A stretch of DNA of 64,000 nt from Methylocystis bryophila (GCF_027925445.1 NZ_AP027149.1:620001-684000), one strand, 5' to 3'. Shown: positions 33,022 through 41,366, counted from the stretch's first letter. Numbers and translations: made by a program. The notes: generated from the letters alone by a model not told the origin.

Positions 33022-33572
33022 CCCGCCGGCTCCAGAAGCTCCCTCTTGCGCGCCTCGACCGCCTCCTCGAGCGCCTTGAGGCTTTCGACCACGGTCGTCG
33101 CCTCGAAAGATTTCATCCGCTCGGAGTTCTCGAGGTCGATGCGGCGCGGATACACTTTCACCATGCCCTTGGGGGCGCGCGTCTCGAGCTCGGGGGCCGT
33201 GTCGCAGGGAAAGACGATCGTCTGCACGCGGCATTTGCCCGCTTGAGCGAAGACATTCGTCGCGAGATTGTCGGAAATGCCGAAGACGCATTTCGCGATG
33301 GTGTTGGAGGTCGCGGGCGCGAGCACCAGCGTGTGGTAGACGCCGTAATAGAAATTGCCGACCGGCGCGGAGCTCGCGGTGACGTCCTTGAAGACGCGAA
33401 TGTTGTCGGGCAGCGCGAAGTCGTGCTTGTACATCTTCACCACCTCGGCCGCCGCCTTGGAGACGAAGAGATCGACGTGATCGAGCGTGCGGATCATGTC
33501 GAGCGACTCGGTGAAGAAATGCCCCGAGCCGGTCAACGCCCAGCCCCAGCGCGGCGTATGGACTTTTTTCAT
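33018..33572 (-). CDS. Archaeal-type flavoprotein, H4MPT/C1 gene set (dihydromethanopterin-reductase-like)
   Basis: A 184-aa flavoprotein of the Dfp/UbiX-like fold: WGWALTGSGHFFTESLDMI with the phosphate-binding Ser/Gly loop, VDLFVSKAAAEVVKMY, APVGNFYYGVYHTLVLAPATSNTIAKCVFGISDNLATNVFAQAGK and IVFPCDTAPE. Members in methylotrophs (AfpA/DmrX-like) are linked to reduction of dihydromethanopterin. It is the first gene of a three-gene operon with overlapping stops and starts. Its presence argues that the host uses the H4MPT pathway of formaldehyde oxidation. Exact reaction not proven by sequence. Confidence 0.87.
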   Translation of the reverse strand: MKKVHTPRWGWALTGSGHFFTESLDMIRTLDHVDLFVSKAAAEVVKMYKHDFALPDNIRVFKDVTASSAPVGNFYYGVYHTLVLAPATSNTIAKCVFGISDNLATNVFAQAGKCRVQTIVFPCDTAPELETRAPKGMVKVYPRRIDLENSERMKSFEATTVVESLKALEEAVEARKRELLEPAG

Positions 33573-33771
33573 TTGCGAAGCCTTCTACTCTGGCGCGCGC
33601 GCTCGGCCCGCGGCGGCGTCGCCAGGGCTCTAGCACATCGGGAAGGCGAGCGCGCAAGGTCCTCGTCGTGCGCCCCGCTTTCCTCGCGCGCCGGGGAGAG
33701 CTAGGCTATGCGCTTTCGTGGCTCCCCTCTGCTCGCCGCGCTTGAGCCCGCATGAACAAGGAAATCGGAAA

Positions 33772-34125
33772 ATGACTTTCGCGAAACTCGGCGCCGCCCT
33801 GCTCGTCGCCTTCATGGGCTGCTCAGCCGCTCGAGCGGCGGACGCGAGCTTTCGTTGCGAGGGCGTCAACCAGACAACGGGGGCGCAGCTCCAGCCCTTT
33901 ACCATCGGCGTCCGAGGCAAGACCGTGACGCTCGACGGCGTGGAAGGGCTTGGAAAATCTTTCTCGCTCATTCAGCAGGACGCGCATTTCATAGTCTTCA
34001 AGAACGGCGCGAAGACGCAGGGCGGCAACATCGACCGCACGAGCATGACCATCAGCCTCTATGTGCTCGACATGGGGAAACACAAGCTCGCCGTTCAGAT
34101 CGGCGGACGTTGCGCGGCGCAATAA
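33772..34125 (+). CDS. Small secreted protein, unknown
   Basis: A 117-aa precursor with ATG at 33772 (AAGGAA upstream). The signal peptide MTFAKLGAALLVAFMGCSAARA is followed by about 95 residues with two cysteines (ASFRCEGVN and IGGRCAAQ) and alternating polar/hydrophobic strands (VRGKTVTLDGVEGLGKSFSLIQQDAHFIVF). It looks like a small periplasmic beta protein with one disulfide. No family recognised. The next gene follows after 16 bp and may be co-transcribed. Confidence 0.7.
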   Translation: MTFAKLGAALLVAFMGCSAARAADASFRCEGVNQTTGAQLQPFTIGVRGKTVTLDGVEGLGKSFSLIQQDAHFIVFKNGAKTQGGNIDRTSMTISLYVLDMGKHKLAVQIGGRCAAQ

Positions 34126-34141
34126 AAGGGAGAGGACGCGA

Positions 34142-34714
34142 ATGAACGAGAAGGCTCAGAGCGCCGCGCCCGGGCGGGAAGTCGTGGGCGTTCTTGCGGA
34201 CGCCGCAGCCCTCGACGCCGCCACCGGCGAATTGCTCGCCTCGGGTTTCGAGGAGACGCAGATCACCCTGCTCGCGGGCGAAAAAGCGATCATCGAGAAG
34301 CTTGGCCACAAATACAAGAGGGTGGAGGAGCTCGAGGACGAGCCGAAAGCTCCCCGTATTCTCTACCGCGCTTTCGACACGAGGAAGACCGCGATCTTGG
34401 GGAGCCTCGCGGCCATCGGCGCCATCGCGACCGCGGGGGCGATCTTCACCGGCGGAGGCGCGCTCGCGGCGACGCTCGGCAGTGGGCTCATCGGAGCGGA
34501 AGTCGGCGGCTTTCTCGGCGGCGTGCTCGGCGATTTCGTCGACGATCAACATGCGCGCTATCTCAAGAACCAGCTCGACCATGGCGGTCTGCTGCTTTTC
34601 GTGCGCGCGCGCGACGAGGCCGAGGAGAACGCCGCAAAAGAGATCCTCAAGAACCACTCCGGCCGCGACGTGCACGCGCATGCGCTCGGGGCGCCGACTA
34701 TCGATTCGATATGA
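34142..34714 (+). CDS. Membrane-associated glycine-zipper protein, general-stress-like
   Basis: A 190-aa protein with ATG at 34142 preceded by GGGAGAGG. The N-terminal 60 residues (VVGVLADAAALDAATGELLASGFEETQITLLAG) resemble the alpha-beta fold of general stress protein 17M/YflT-like proteins. Residues about 85-130 form a Gly/Ala-rich hydrophobic region (ILGSLAAIGAIATAGAIFTGGGALAATLGSGLIGAEVGGFLGGVLG). A C-terminal ferredoxin-like part (GGLLLFVRARDEAEENAAKEILKNHSGRDVHAH) follows. Proteins of this layout appear in alphaproteobacterial stress regulons; function is unknown. Confidence 0.7.
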   Translation: MNEKAQSAAPGREVVGVLADAAALDAATGELLASGFEETQITLLAGEKAIIEKLGHKYKRVEELEDEPKAPRILYRAFDTRKTAILGSLAAIGAIATAGAIFTGGGALAATLGSGLIGAEVGGFLGGVLGDFVDDQHARYLKNQLDHGGLLLFVRARDEAEENAAKEILKNHSGRDVHAHALGAPTIDSI

Positions 34715-34854
34715 AGACTTCAATTCGCTTCTGACGGCGAGGCGCCTCGGTGAGAGGCGCTTCGCCGCCAGAGCGGACTTGCCGGTAAAAGATCACAAGC
34801 TTTGCGAAGCCGGCCCGCGAGGAGCGCCCGCTTCTTTGGCGTCTGCGTCAGGGC

Positions 34855-35040
34855 TCACCAACGCCAGCGGCGATGCCAGCGGCGGTGCCACCGGCGGCGC
34901 CACCAGACATTCTCGACGGGCCCTTCCGGCGCGATCGCCTCGCGCGGCGACGTCACGGGCAAGGCCAAGGCGGTGCCGCCGGTCGCAGCGATCGCGCCAG
35001 CGGAAAGGAGAATCTTCGTCAAGAACGCGCGTCGATCCAT
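34855..35040 (-). CDS. Tiny exported protein with twin-arginine start and Arg/Trp-rich tail
   Basis: A 61-aa product. The ATG at 35040 follows GAGGAG with six bases spacing. The start MDRRAFLTKILLSAGAIAATGGTALA has the Tat pattern RRxFLxK and a hydrophobic core. The mature part is only about 35 residues and ends in WWRRRWHRRWHRRWRW, an almost pure Arg/Trp/His repeat. Such RW-rich tails occur in small hypothetical proteins of Hyphomicrobiales. A membrane-active or metal/haem-binding role is possible but not shown. Confidence 0.6.
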   Translation of the reverse strand: MDRRAFLTKILLSAGAIAATGGTALALPVTSPREAIAPEGPVENVWWRRRWHRRWHRRWRW

Positions 35041-35359
35041 ATTTCGCTCCTCTTGTCGCCCGATTGCCCATCGCCCCGGGCAGTTTGTTTCGCGGAACGC
35101 CAGCACGCCCCTAAGCCTCGGCTTCGCGGCGCCAGCGTTCGGCATTCTAGCTAGCGCCGAATAGGTTAAGGTCAAGTTCGCCCCCTGGAACCTGCGCTCG
35201 TCGCGGCGCGCGCAATTTTGACCCATTCCCGGCTTAGAGGCAGCCCTCGCGGCGGCTGCGCAGACTTCGAATTCTTCAGCCTGCCAGCTCGCAGTCCTGC
35301 AAACTGGCCTCCGACGGGAATAACTGGCGAGGACAGTCGGAGAGACAAGGGATCAAAAA
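35041..35359. other. Intergenic region between divergent genes
   Basis: 319 bp that separate the Tat-type small gene and the divergent 666-aa secreted protein gene. It must hold both promoters. No repeat of the window's families and no gene was recognised. Confidence 0.5.
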
Positions 35360-37360
35360 ATGCTTTCACTGCGCCGACTTGCTGCTCCTTTGGCTATCGC
35401 AGGCGCATTGATTGCCATCCCCTTGTCGTATGCTAGGGCTCAAGCCTCCTCCGGTTGCGAGGAGGCGGCCGAGATCGCGGTCCTGCCCTCGCCGTTGACG
35501 CCATGGAGCGGCGCGCCCTTGCGCGTCCTCGTCGCGGCCGAGCATCCGGCGGGCGGCGAGCTCACCTTGATCGCGCCCGATGGAAGCGTCGCGGCCAAAT
35601 CGCGCGGGCGCCACGCCGGACCGCCTTATGTCTGGTTCGCCGAGGCGCCATCGCCGGCGGCCGGAGCCTGGCGCGCCGTTCTCGCGCTCGATTCTCCTTC
35701 AGGCGGCTGCAGCGCCATCACCAAGGAAATCGAGGTCAGCGCGAGCAAGCCGGCCACGCCGCACATGGGGGAACGCGGCGGTCTCTGGGAGCTGCGCAAC
35801 TCCTGGAACCGCGCGACGGAGAATCTCTACTCGGCCTGGATCGCCACGCTCTTTGACGCGCCACTCGAAGCGGAGCCGTCGTGGAAGACCTGGTCCGAGG
35901 TGCTGCGCGATCGCTCGCGCAATGTCCTCTTCAATCATCTGGGACAGGACGAGGACAAAGCCATCTCGACCGTGCGGCCCGACTGCGCCGATTTCGTCTA
36001 CTTTCTGCGCGCCTATTTCGCCTACAAGATGGGGCTTCCCTTCGGCTATTCGAACTGCTCGCGCGGCGGAGGCGGGTCGCCGCCGCGCTGCAATGAGTGG
36101 TTCGACATGATGCACCCCGAGTCGACGCGCCCCGTGCGGGTGCAGGAGGCTTCCTCCGACACGAGACCGGCCGCACGCCACGCCACGGCGCCTTCCGGCG
36201 ATCTGTTGCAGCAGATCTTTTCACCGTCGCAGCAGGCGCAGCCGGAGTCCTCCGACGGGCAAGCCTCGCAGAAGCCGACTCAGGCGAAGCATCAGGCGCG
36301 CGTGACCGGGCTTGGCCAGTTTCTGCGGGCGGTGGGCGACGTGGTCCAGTCCGGCTCGGTGCGGGCCTCCGGAAACAGCGACCGAAACGACTTTTACATG
36401 ATCCCGCTGACGCAGGAGAGCTTGCGTCCCGGCACGGTCTACGCCGATCCCTACGGGCACGTTCTCATGCTCGTGCAGCGCGTGCCGGAGACGGCGGACG
36501 CGGCGGGCTGGTTCTTCGCGGTCGACGCCGAGCCGGATGGCACCGTCACTCGCAAGCGCTTCTGGCGCGGCAACTTCCTGTTCGTGCACGATCCGACCCT
36601 CGGCAGCCCCGGCTTCAAGCATTTCCGGCCCGTCGTGCATCAGAACGGCGGCGGCCTGCGGGCGCTCACCAACGCCGAGATCGCCAAGAACCCGGACTAC
36701 GGCGATTTCTCGCTGCAGCAGACGCAGCTTGGAACCGAGGAATTCTACGATCGTATGGACGAGGTGATGTCGCCCGAGCCGCTCGATCCGACGCACGCCA
36801 TGGCGGGCGCCATTCGGGCCCTCGAGGAGCAGGTGAAGACGCGCGCGACAGCGGTCGAGAACGGACGCAAGTTCCAAAGCAGCGGGAAAGGCGAGGCGTC
36901 GATGCCGGACGGCGCCGCGATCTTCCAAACCAATGGCGCCTGGGAGGATTTCTCGACGCCGGCGCGCGATCTGCGCCTGTTGATCGCCATCGACGTCGTG
37001 CGGAATTATCCTGATCGCGTCGCGCGGCGCCCCGAGCGCTATGCTCTGCCTTTCGGCCAGAGCGGCGCTTCGGTGAAGGGAGAGCTGCAACGGACGCTGG
37101 CGGCTGAGCTCGCTAGCCGCAAGTTCACCTACACGCGCAGCGACGGCTCATCCTGGACGCTCTCGCTCAAGGATGTGCTCGACCGCGCCGAAGAGCTCGA
37201 GATGGCGTACAATCCCAACGACTGCGTCGAGCTGCGATGGGGCGCGCCGCAAGGCAGCGCCGAGGCGGCGACCTGCACGCGGCGCGCGCCTTCGGGCCAG
37301 CGGGCCAAGATGTCGGACTATCGCGGCTGGTTCCGCGAGCGGCAGTGGCCGCACGCTTAG
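35360..37360 (+). CDS. Large secreted protein with possible Cys-His-Asp hydrolase centre, unknown
   Basis: A 666-aa precursor with a signal peptide (to about residue 27, ARA-QA). Residues 28-128 look like a beta-sandwich with one Cys pair (Cys33, Cys117). Residues about 140-400 contain TVRPDCADFVYFLRAYFAYKMGLPF (Cys209), GTVYADPYGHVLMLVQRV (His367) and WFFAVDAEPDGTVTR (Asp389). The order Cys-His-Asp with DCADF before a helix is that of papain-like NlpC/P60 or transglutaminase folds. A Gln/Ser-rich low-complexity stretch (about 262-315) interrupts this region. The C-terminal 230 residues are mixed alpha/beta without known motif. No family is recognised; a cell-wall or protein-processing role is only a suggestion. 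The final TAG is the first part of a family A repeat. Confidence 0.75.
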   Translation: MLSLRRLAAPLAIAGALIAIPLSYARAQASSGCEEAAEIAVLPSPLTPWSGAPLRVLVAAEHPAGGELTLIAPDGSVAAKSRGRHAGPPYVWFAEAPSPAAGAWRAVLALDSPSGGCSAITKEIEVSASKPATPHMGERGGLWELRNSWNRATENLYSAWIATLFDAPLEAEPSWKTWSEVLRDRSRNVLFNHLGQDEDKAISTVRPDCADFVYFLRAYFAYKMGLPFGYSNCSRGGGGSPPRCNEWFDMMHPESTRPVRVQEASSDTRPAARHATAPSGDLLQQIFSPSQQAQPESSDGQASQKPTQAKHQARVTGLGQFLRAVGDVVQSGSVRASGNSDRNDFYMIPLTQESLRPGTVYADPYGHVLMLVQRVPETADAAGWFFAVDAEPDGTVTRKRFWRGNFLFVHDPTLGSPGFKHFRPVVHQNGGGLRALTNAEIAKNPDYGDFSLQQTQLGTEEFYDRMDEVMSPEPLDPTHAMAGAIRALEEQVKTRATAVENGRKFQSSGKGEASMPDGAAIFQTNGAWEDFSTPARDLRLLIAIDVVRNYPDRVARRPERYALPFGQSGASVKGELQRTLAAELASRKFTYTRSDGSSWTLSLKDVLDRAEELEMAYNPNDCVELRWGAPQGSAEAATCTRRAPSGQRAKMSDYRGWFRERQWPHA

Positions 37361-37471
37361 AGCCTGTCCCGGAAAAGCGCCAAGCGGTTTTCCGGTCAGG
37401 ACATGCTCCAACCTTTTGATTTGGCCCAATTCCTTATCGCTCGAACGATTCCGTTCGAGCGGGAGACGCGC
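37360..37471 (+). repeat. Dispersed repeat family A, copy 4
   Basis: Hairpin 1 GAGCCTGTCC...GGACATGCTC with inner CGGAAAA/TTTTCCG, then hairpin 2 GCTCGAACG-ATTC-CGTTCGAGC and the end GGGAGACGCGC. It starts on the G of the TAG stop codon of the preceding gene and ends 52 bp before the GST gene. Confidence 0.9.
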
Positions 37472-37523
37472 TAGATCATGCTGCGCCCGAGAGAATCGCT
37501 GGCGGCGCACAGGAGGTCAAGCC

Positions 37524-38183
37524 ATGCCGATCTTCCTTGTCCATAGTATTCCCGGTAGCCCTTTCGGGCGCGCCGTGCTTGCGACGCTGGAGGAGAAGGG
37601 CGCGTCCTATCGCGTTGCGCCCGTCGCGCCGGGAACGCTGAAGAGCGAGGCCCATTTGGCGCGGCATCCCTTCGGCCGCATTCCCGTGCTGGAGCATGAC
37701 GACTTCCGGCTCTACGAGACGCAAGCCATTCTCCGCTATTTGGACCGTGTTCTTCCGACGCCGACGCTGACCCCTTCGGACCCGCGCGCGGCCGCCCGGA
37801 TGGATCAGGCGATGGGCGTTAACGACTGGTACTTATTCCAGGGCGTGGGCAATGTGATCGGTTTTCAGCGGTTGGTCGGGCCGATGCTGCTGGGCCTCCC
37901 CACAGACGAGGCGGCGATCGCCGAGGCGATGCCGAGAGCGAAGACCGTCTTCGACGAATTGGCGCGTCTTCTTGGCGCGCAGTCCTTCTTCGCGGGCGAA
38001 GCCCTATCGCTTGCCGATTTGACGCTTGCGCCGCAGATCGATTTTTTTGCCCGACTTCCCGAATGGGAGCCGCTGATGGGTCCTCATAAGAAGCTGCAAG
38101 AGTGGCATGCGCGCTTGCTGGCGCGACCCAGTCTCCAGGCGACGACCTTGGAGAAGGTCTCGGCGATGGCGCAGGCCGCTTGA
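37524..38183 (+). CDS. Glutathione S-transferase family protein
   Basis: A 219-aa cytosolic protein with ATG at 37524 and AGGAGG nine bases before. The thioredoxin-like N-terminus carries LVHSIPGSPFGRAVLATLEEKG, the cis-Pro segment GRIPVLEHDDF and the glutathione-contact LYETQAILRYLDR. The C-terminal helical domain has the N-capping-like FFAGEALSLADLTLAPQIDF. The catalytic residue is probably the Ser in SIPGSP. It is a standard-length bacterial GST; substrate unknown. Confidence 0.92.
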   Translation: MPIFLVHSIPGSPFGRAVLATLEEKGASYRVAPVAPGTLKSEAHLARHPFGRIPVLEHDDFRLYETQAILRYLDRVLPTPTLTPSDPRAAARMDQAMGVNDWYLFQGVGNVIGFQRLVGPMLLGLPTDEAAIAEAMPRAKTVFDELARLLGAQSFFAGEALSLADLTLAPQIDFFARLPEWEPLMGPHKKLQEWHARLLARPSLQATTLEKVSAMAQAA

Positions 38184-38720
38184 CGCGAAAACCGGGCTTT
38201 TCCCGAGCGCATCGATCGGGCCGACGATCACGGCAGAGAGAAAGATCGTAGGCGTGGGTTCTCCCTCTTGCCGCGGCGCAGAGACGTTTTTGAACTGAAT
38301 CTTATTGCTTATCATTCTCTCGCGGAGATCAGGCAGCTCGCGTGGAGTGACGCGAGCGGGAGACGCGCTGGCGCGGGTTGCGGGCCGCCGCTCCCAGACC
38401 TGCCTGCGCCGGTGCGTCGCGAAGTGGCCGGATCATTCGCGCCTTAAGCTCCAATTCGCTTGACACCCCCCGCTCGCCCCCTTACACGACCCCATCCGGC
38501 TGGGGATAAGCCTCTCCGGATGCGCACCCGTGGCTGGTCCCAAAGGATCGCCTGTCGGCCGTTTCTAAAGAAATCGGCAGAGGAGGGCGCGTTTCGAGCC
38601 TTGCGGAGCTTCCGCAAGTCGCGCGCGAAACGCGGGTTTCAAGCACCGCGATCCTAATGGGATCGCGTGCGCGCCCTCTTTCGCGCGTTCGCCGCAACGC
38701 GATGAGGAAAGAGGAACTAC
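38184..38720. other. Intergenic region with rpsD leader
   Basis: This 537-bp stretch has no supported gene. It contains a palindrome CTCGCGT/ACGCGAG followed by GGGAGACGCGC (38338-38371), distantly like the end of a family A repeat, and two tight hairpins close to rpsD described separately. Confidence 0.55.
38588..38667 (+). promoter_or_regulatory. Structured rpsD leader: two hairpins
   Basis: Hairpin 1 (38588-38634) has outer arms CGCGTTTCG/CGAAACGCG around a perfect inner hairpin CTTGCGGA-GCT-TCCGCAAG. Hairpin 2 (38647-38667) is CGCGATCC-TAATG-GGATCGCG. They end 53 bp before the rpsD start. Ribosomal protein S4 autoregulates through leader RNA in other bacteria, so an S4-binding or attenuating leader is plausible; hairpin 1 alone could also be a terminator of upstream transcription. 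Confidence 0.5.
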
Positions 38721-39338
38721 GTGACCAAACGCGCAGACGCAAAATATAAAATCGACCGCCGTATGGGCGAGAACATTTGGGGCCGCCCGAAGAGCCCCGT
38801 GAACCGGCGCGAATATGGCCCGGGTCAGCACGGCCAGCGCCGCAAGGGCAAGCCCTCCGACTTCGGCACGCAGCTCAAGGCGAAGCAGAAGCTCAAGGGC
38901 TATTACGGCAACATCTCGGAGAAGCAGTTCCGCAAATATTATGCGGAAGCCATCCGTCTCAAGGGCGATTCTTCCGATAATCTCATCGGACTCCTCGAGC
39001 GCCGTCTGGATGCGATCGTCTATCGCGCCAAATTCGTTCCGACCGTCTTCGCCGCTCGCCAGTTCGTCAATCACGGACATATCCGCGTGAACGGCCGGCG
39101 CGTGAACATCCCGTCCTATCTCGTCAAGCCCGGCGACCTCGTCGAGGTGAAGGAGAGCTCGAAGCAGGCGGTGACGGTGCTCGAGGCGGTCGGCCTCGCC
39201 GAGCGCGACGTGCCGGAATATTACGACGTCGACCACACCAAGATGACCGCGAAGCTCAGCCGCGTTCCGCACGCCAATGAGGTGCCCTATCCGGTCCGCA
39301 TGGAGCCGAACCTCGTCATCGAATATTATTCGCGTTGA
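38721..39338 (+). CDS. rpsD: 30S ribosomal protein S4
   Basis: A 205-aa ribosomal protein starting at GTG 38721 with GAGGA seven to eight bases upstream. It shows the S4 pattern: RMGENIWGRPKSPVNRREYGPGQHG, LKAKQKLKGYYGNISEKQFRKYY, the S4 RNA-binding domain LERRLDAIVYRAKFVPTVFAARQFVNHGHIRVNGRRVNIPSYLVKPGD and the C-terminal IEYYSR. It organises the 16S 5' domain. As in other alphaproteobacteria, it stands outside the alpha operon. Confidence 0.97.
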   Translation: MTKRADAKYKIDRRMGENIWGRPKSPVNRREYGPGQHGQRRKGKPSDFGTQLKAKQKLKGYYGNISEKQFRKYYAEAIRLKGDSSDNLIGLLERRLDAIVYRAKFVPTVFAARQFVNHGHIRVNGRRVNIPSYLVKPGDLVEVKESSKQAVTVLEAVGLAERDVPEYYDVDHTKMTAKLSRVPHANEVPYPVRMEPNLVIEYYSR

Positions 39339-39350
39339 TCGACTCGCTGG

Positions 39351-39375
39351 CGGCGGCGAAGGGAATTCGCCGCCG
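39351..39375 (+). terminator. rpsD terminator
   Basis: Perfect 10-bp stem CGGCGGCGAA / TTCGCCGCCG with loop GGGAA, 12 bp after the rpsD stop, followed by a short pyrimidine-containing stretch. Confidence 0.7.
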
Positions 39376-39473
39376 TTAGCCTCCTGCTCGCTTGCCCCGG
39401 CGCGAGTTCCGCAAAAGTTGACAGACTTTTGCGATTTCAGCTTGCTTCGGCATTCCGGACCGGCGCAAATTTT

Positions 39474-39509
39474 TATCGCGAACGATTTCGTTCGAGCGCA
39501 AAGCGCGCT
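39474..39509 (+). repeat. Degenerate family A hairpin 2
   Basis: ATCGCGAACGATTTCGTTCGAGCG followed by a changed tail (CAAAGCGCGC) matches the second half of family A with three to four changes; the first half is lost. Located upstream of the DsbA-like gene. Confidence 0.55.
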
Positions 39510-39561
39510 ATGTCGCCGGCCGGGACGCTGGTCCTTTTGCCTCCTCCCTACGGAGCCCGCC

Positions 39562-40218
39562 ATGACGATAAAGAAACTTGCGCCCTCTCGCCGCTTTGTT
39601 CTCGCCGCCGCATTGACCCTCGCCCTTCCCCTGACGGCTCCGGCGCAAGCCGAAAAGACGGAAACGAAAGTTCCGCTCGTGGAGCTGCTCGCGCCGCAGG
39701 CGCTGCCCGACATCGTCGAGGGAAAGGCTGACGCGCCGGTTGTGATCGTCGAATACGCCTCGATGACCTGCAGTCACTGCGCGGCCTTCCATAACGACGT
39801 TTATCCGACGCTGAAAAAGGATTTCATCGACACGGGCAAAGTCAAGTTCATCCTGCGTGAGTTCCCGCTCGACGAGCGCGCCGCGGCGGCCTTCATGCTG
39901 GCGCGCGCCTTGGGCGACAAGCGCGATGCGGCGGTCGACTTCCTCTTCGCGCAGCAGAAAAATTGGGCCTTCACCGAGACGCCCTTCGAGAGCCTCGCCA
40001 ATGCGGTGAAGCAGCTCGGGATCGGACAGGAGAAGTTCGAAGAGACGCTGAAAGACGAAAAGCTGCAGAAAGCGATCTATGCGGTCGCCGAGCAGGGCCA
40101 AAAATTCGGCGTGAACGCCACGCCCACCTTTTTCGTGAATGGCGTCAAGCTCGACGGCCGAATGGATGTGGCGGCGTTGCCGAAGATCATCGACGACGCG
40201 GGGAAGACCGGAAAATAG
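39562..40218 (+). CDS. DsbA-family thiol-disulfide oxidoreductase
   Basis: A 218-aa periplasmic precursor with a signal peptide (about residues 1-30, APAQA-EK). The thioredoxin-like domain contains the redox centre YASMTCSHCAAFHNDVYP (C-S-H-C) and the cis-Pro loop GVNATPTFFVNGVKLDG. The helical insertion between (KNWAFTETPFESLANAVKQLG) is as in BdbD/ScsC-like members. It would oxidise or isomerise disulfides in exported proteins. ATG at 39562; an open frame extending upstream into rpsD has no merit. A single-gene unit. Confidence 0.9.
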   Translation: MTIKKLAPSRRFVLAAALTLALPLTAPAQAEKTETKVPLVELLAPQALPDIVEGKADAPVVIVEYASMTCSHCAAFHNDVYPTLKKDFIDTGKVKFILREFPLDERAAAAFMLARALGDKRDAAVDFLFAQQKNWAFTETPFESLANAVKQLGIGQEKFEETLKDEKLQKAIYAVAEQGQKFGVNATPTFFVNGVKLDGRMDVAALPKIIDDAGKTGK

Positions 40219-40365
40219 GAGGCGAATTTCGGCAAAGGTCGACAGACTTTTGCGATCGGGTTGCGCGCCCGGGTTCCAATCCCGAACATCCTGTCATCCG
40301 AAGGAAAGCGTTTTGAGTGGGGCGAGACGGTTTTCGCCCCGTTCCCTTCCACTGTCGCTACGCCG

Positions 40366-40632
40366 TTATCTCCCCGCGGGACGGCTCAGTGGGGCGGCGC
40401 GTCGAAGGCGGCGTCGTGGCGGGAGCAAATCATGGTCGCGGACGGCGATTTGCGCTTCCACATGCGCGAGATTGAGGAAATAGGCCAGCATTGGGAGGCC
40501 GGCTTCCCCGGCGAGCCGAGCCAGCTCGCCCGTCATTTCAACAATATAGGCGGCGAGGTCTGCCTGATTCGGATGCGGCGCGGCGCCATCTCCTTCCGGG
40601 GGCTTCGCCGAGGGTTTAGCCAATCCATTCAT
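40366..40632 (-). CDS. Small conserved hypothetical protein
   Basis: An 88-aa protein from ATG 40632 with GAGGAG about nine bases before. The centre YIVEMTGELARLAGEAGLPMLAYFLNLAHVEAQ resembles a short helical protein found widely in Hyphomicrobiales; the tail (LLPPRRRLRRAAPLSRPAGR) is basic and differs. No signal peptide. Function unknown. Confidence 0.65.
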   Translation of the reverse strand: MNGLAKPSAKPPEGDGAAPHPNQADLAAYIVEMTGELARLAGEAGLPMLAYFLNLAHVEAQIAVRDHDLLPPRRRLRRAAPLSRPAGR

Positions 40633-40757
40633 TTCCAATGGCTCCTCAGAACACCCGACTTGCGCCTCCCTGCAAGCCGACGAGCTCCCTGGGCAAAAAG
40701 ACAACCACAGCGTGTCTTATTTAGCAACCGCCTTCTAGGGTTGCAAGAGACTGTTTT

Positions 40758-41234
40758 TTACGCGTCGAGCCGCCCCAGACGGTCGAGCGCGCCCTGGAGA
40801 ATGTAGGCGGCGGCCATCCGGTCCACGACTTTCGCCCTTTTGGCGCGGGAGGCGTCCTGGGCGATGAGCTCTCGCGTGACGAGGGCGGTCGAAAAACGCT
40901 CGTCCCAATAGGCGTGCGGCGGCGGCGCGAGGTTCGCGAGATTGCGCATGAAGGCGCGCGTCGCCTGCGCGCGCGGCCCGGCCTTGCCGTCGAGCTCGAG
41001 CGGCAGGCCGATGATGAGGCCGTAGATCTCCAGCTCCTTGACGCGTTTCATCAGCGCCTCGCCGTCGGCGGAGAATTTCGTGCGCCGGATCGTCTCGAAC
41101 GGCGAAGCGATCCGACGCTCGACGTCGGAGAGGGCGAGGCCGATAGTTTTCGTCCCGAGGTCGAGTCCGAGCAAGCGGCCCTTTGGGGGGAGGCAGGCGG
41201 CAAGCGATTCGAGCGTCACGTCGGACGGAGGCAT
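40758..41234 (-). CDS. ruvX: Putative pre-16S rRNA nuclease YqgF/RuvX
   Basis: A 158-aa RNase H-like protein. The family start RLLGLDLGTKTIGLALSD holds the first catalytic Asp, LIIGLPLELDGKAGPRAQATRAFMRNL the central motif, and YWDERFSTALVTREL plus DRMAAAYILQGALD the remaining acidic residues. It is needed for 16S rRNA 5' maturation in E. coli and has also been linked to Holliday junctions. It is divergent from def by 132 bp. Confidence 0.94.
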   Translation of the reverse strand: MPPSDVTLESLAACLPPKGRLLGLDLGTKTIGLALSDVERRIASPFETIRRTKFSADGEALMKRVKELEIYGLIIGLPLELDGKAGPRAQATRAFMRNLANLAPPPHAYWDERFSTALVTRELIAQDASRAKRAKVVDRMAAAYILQGALDRLGRLDA

Positions 41235-41366
41235 GGCCGAGGGCTTTATCAGCTGGTGAGCGCCCTGTCTCTGCGACCCGGAGAGGAGGGTTCTCGACTC
41301 AAAGATTTGACGCCGTCCCCAGGCGCGCCTATCTCATAGCAAACTCCCTTAAACTGGCGCATTCCC

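Noticed and set aside
33022..33657. N-terminal extension of the dihydropteroate-synthase-like protein by about 210 residues.
   Set aside because: It overlaps the flavoprotein gene in another frame; the GTG at 33021 in a GTGA overlap explains the start.
40261..40300. GGGTTCCAATCCC as a possible tRNA T-loop.
   Set aside because: No acceptor, D or anticodon arms could be paired around it.
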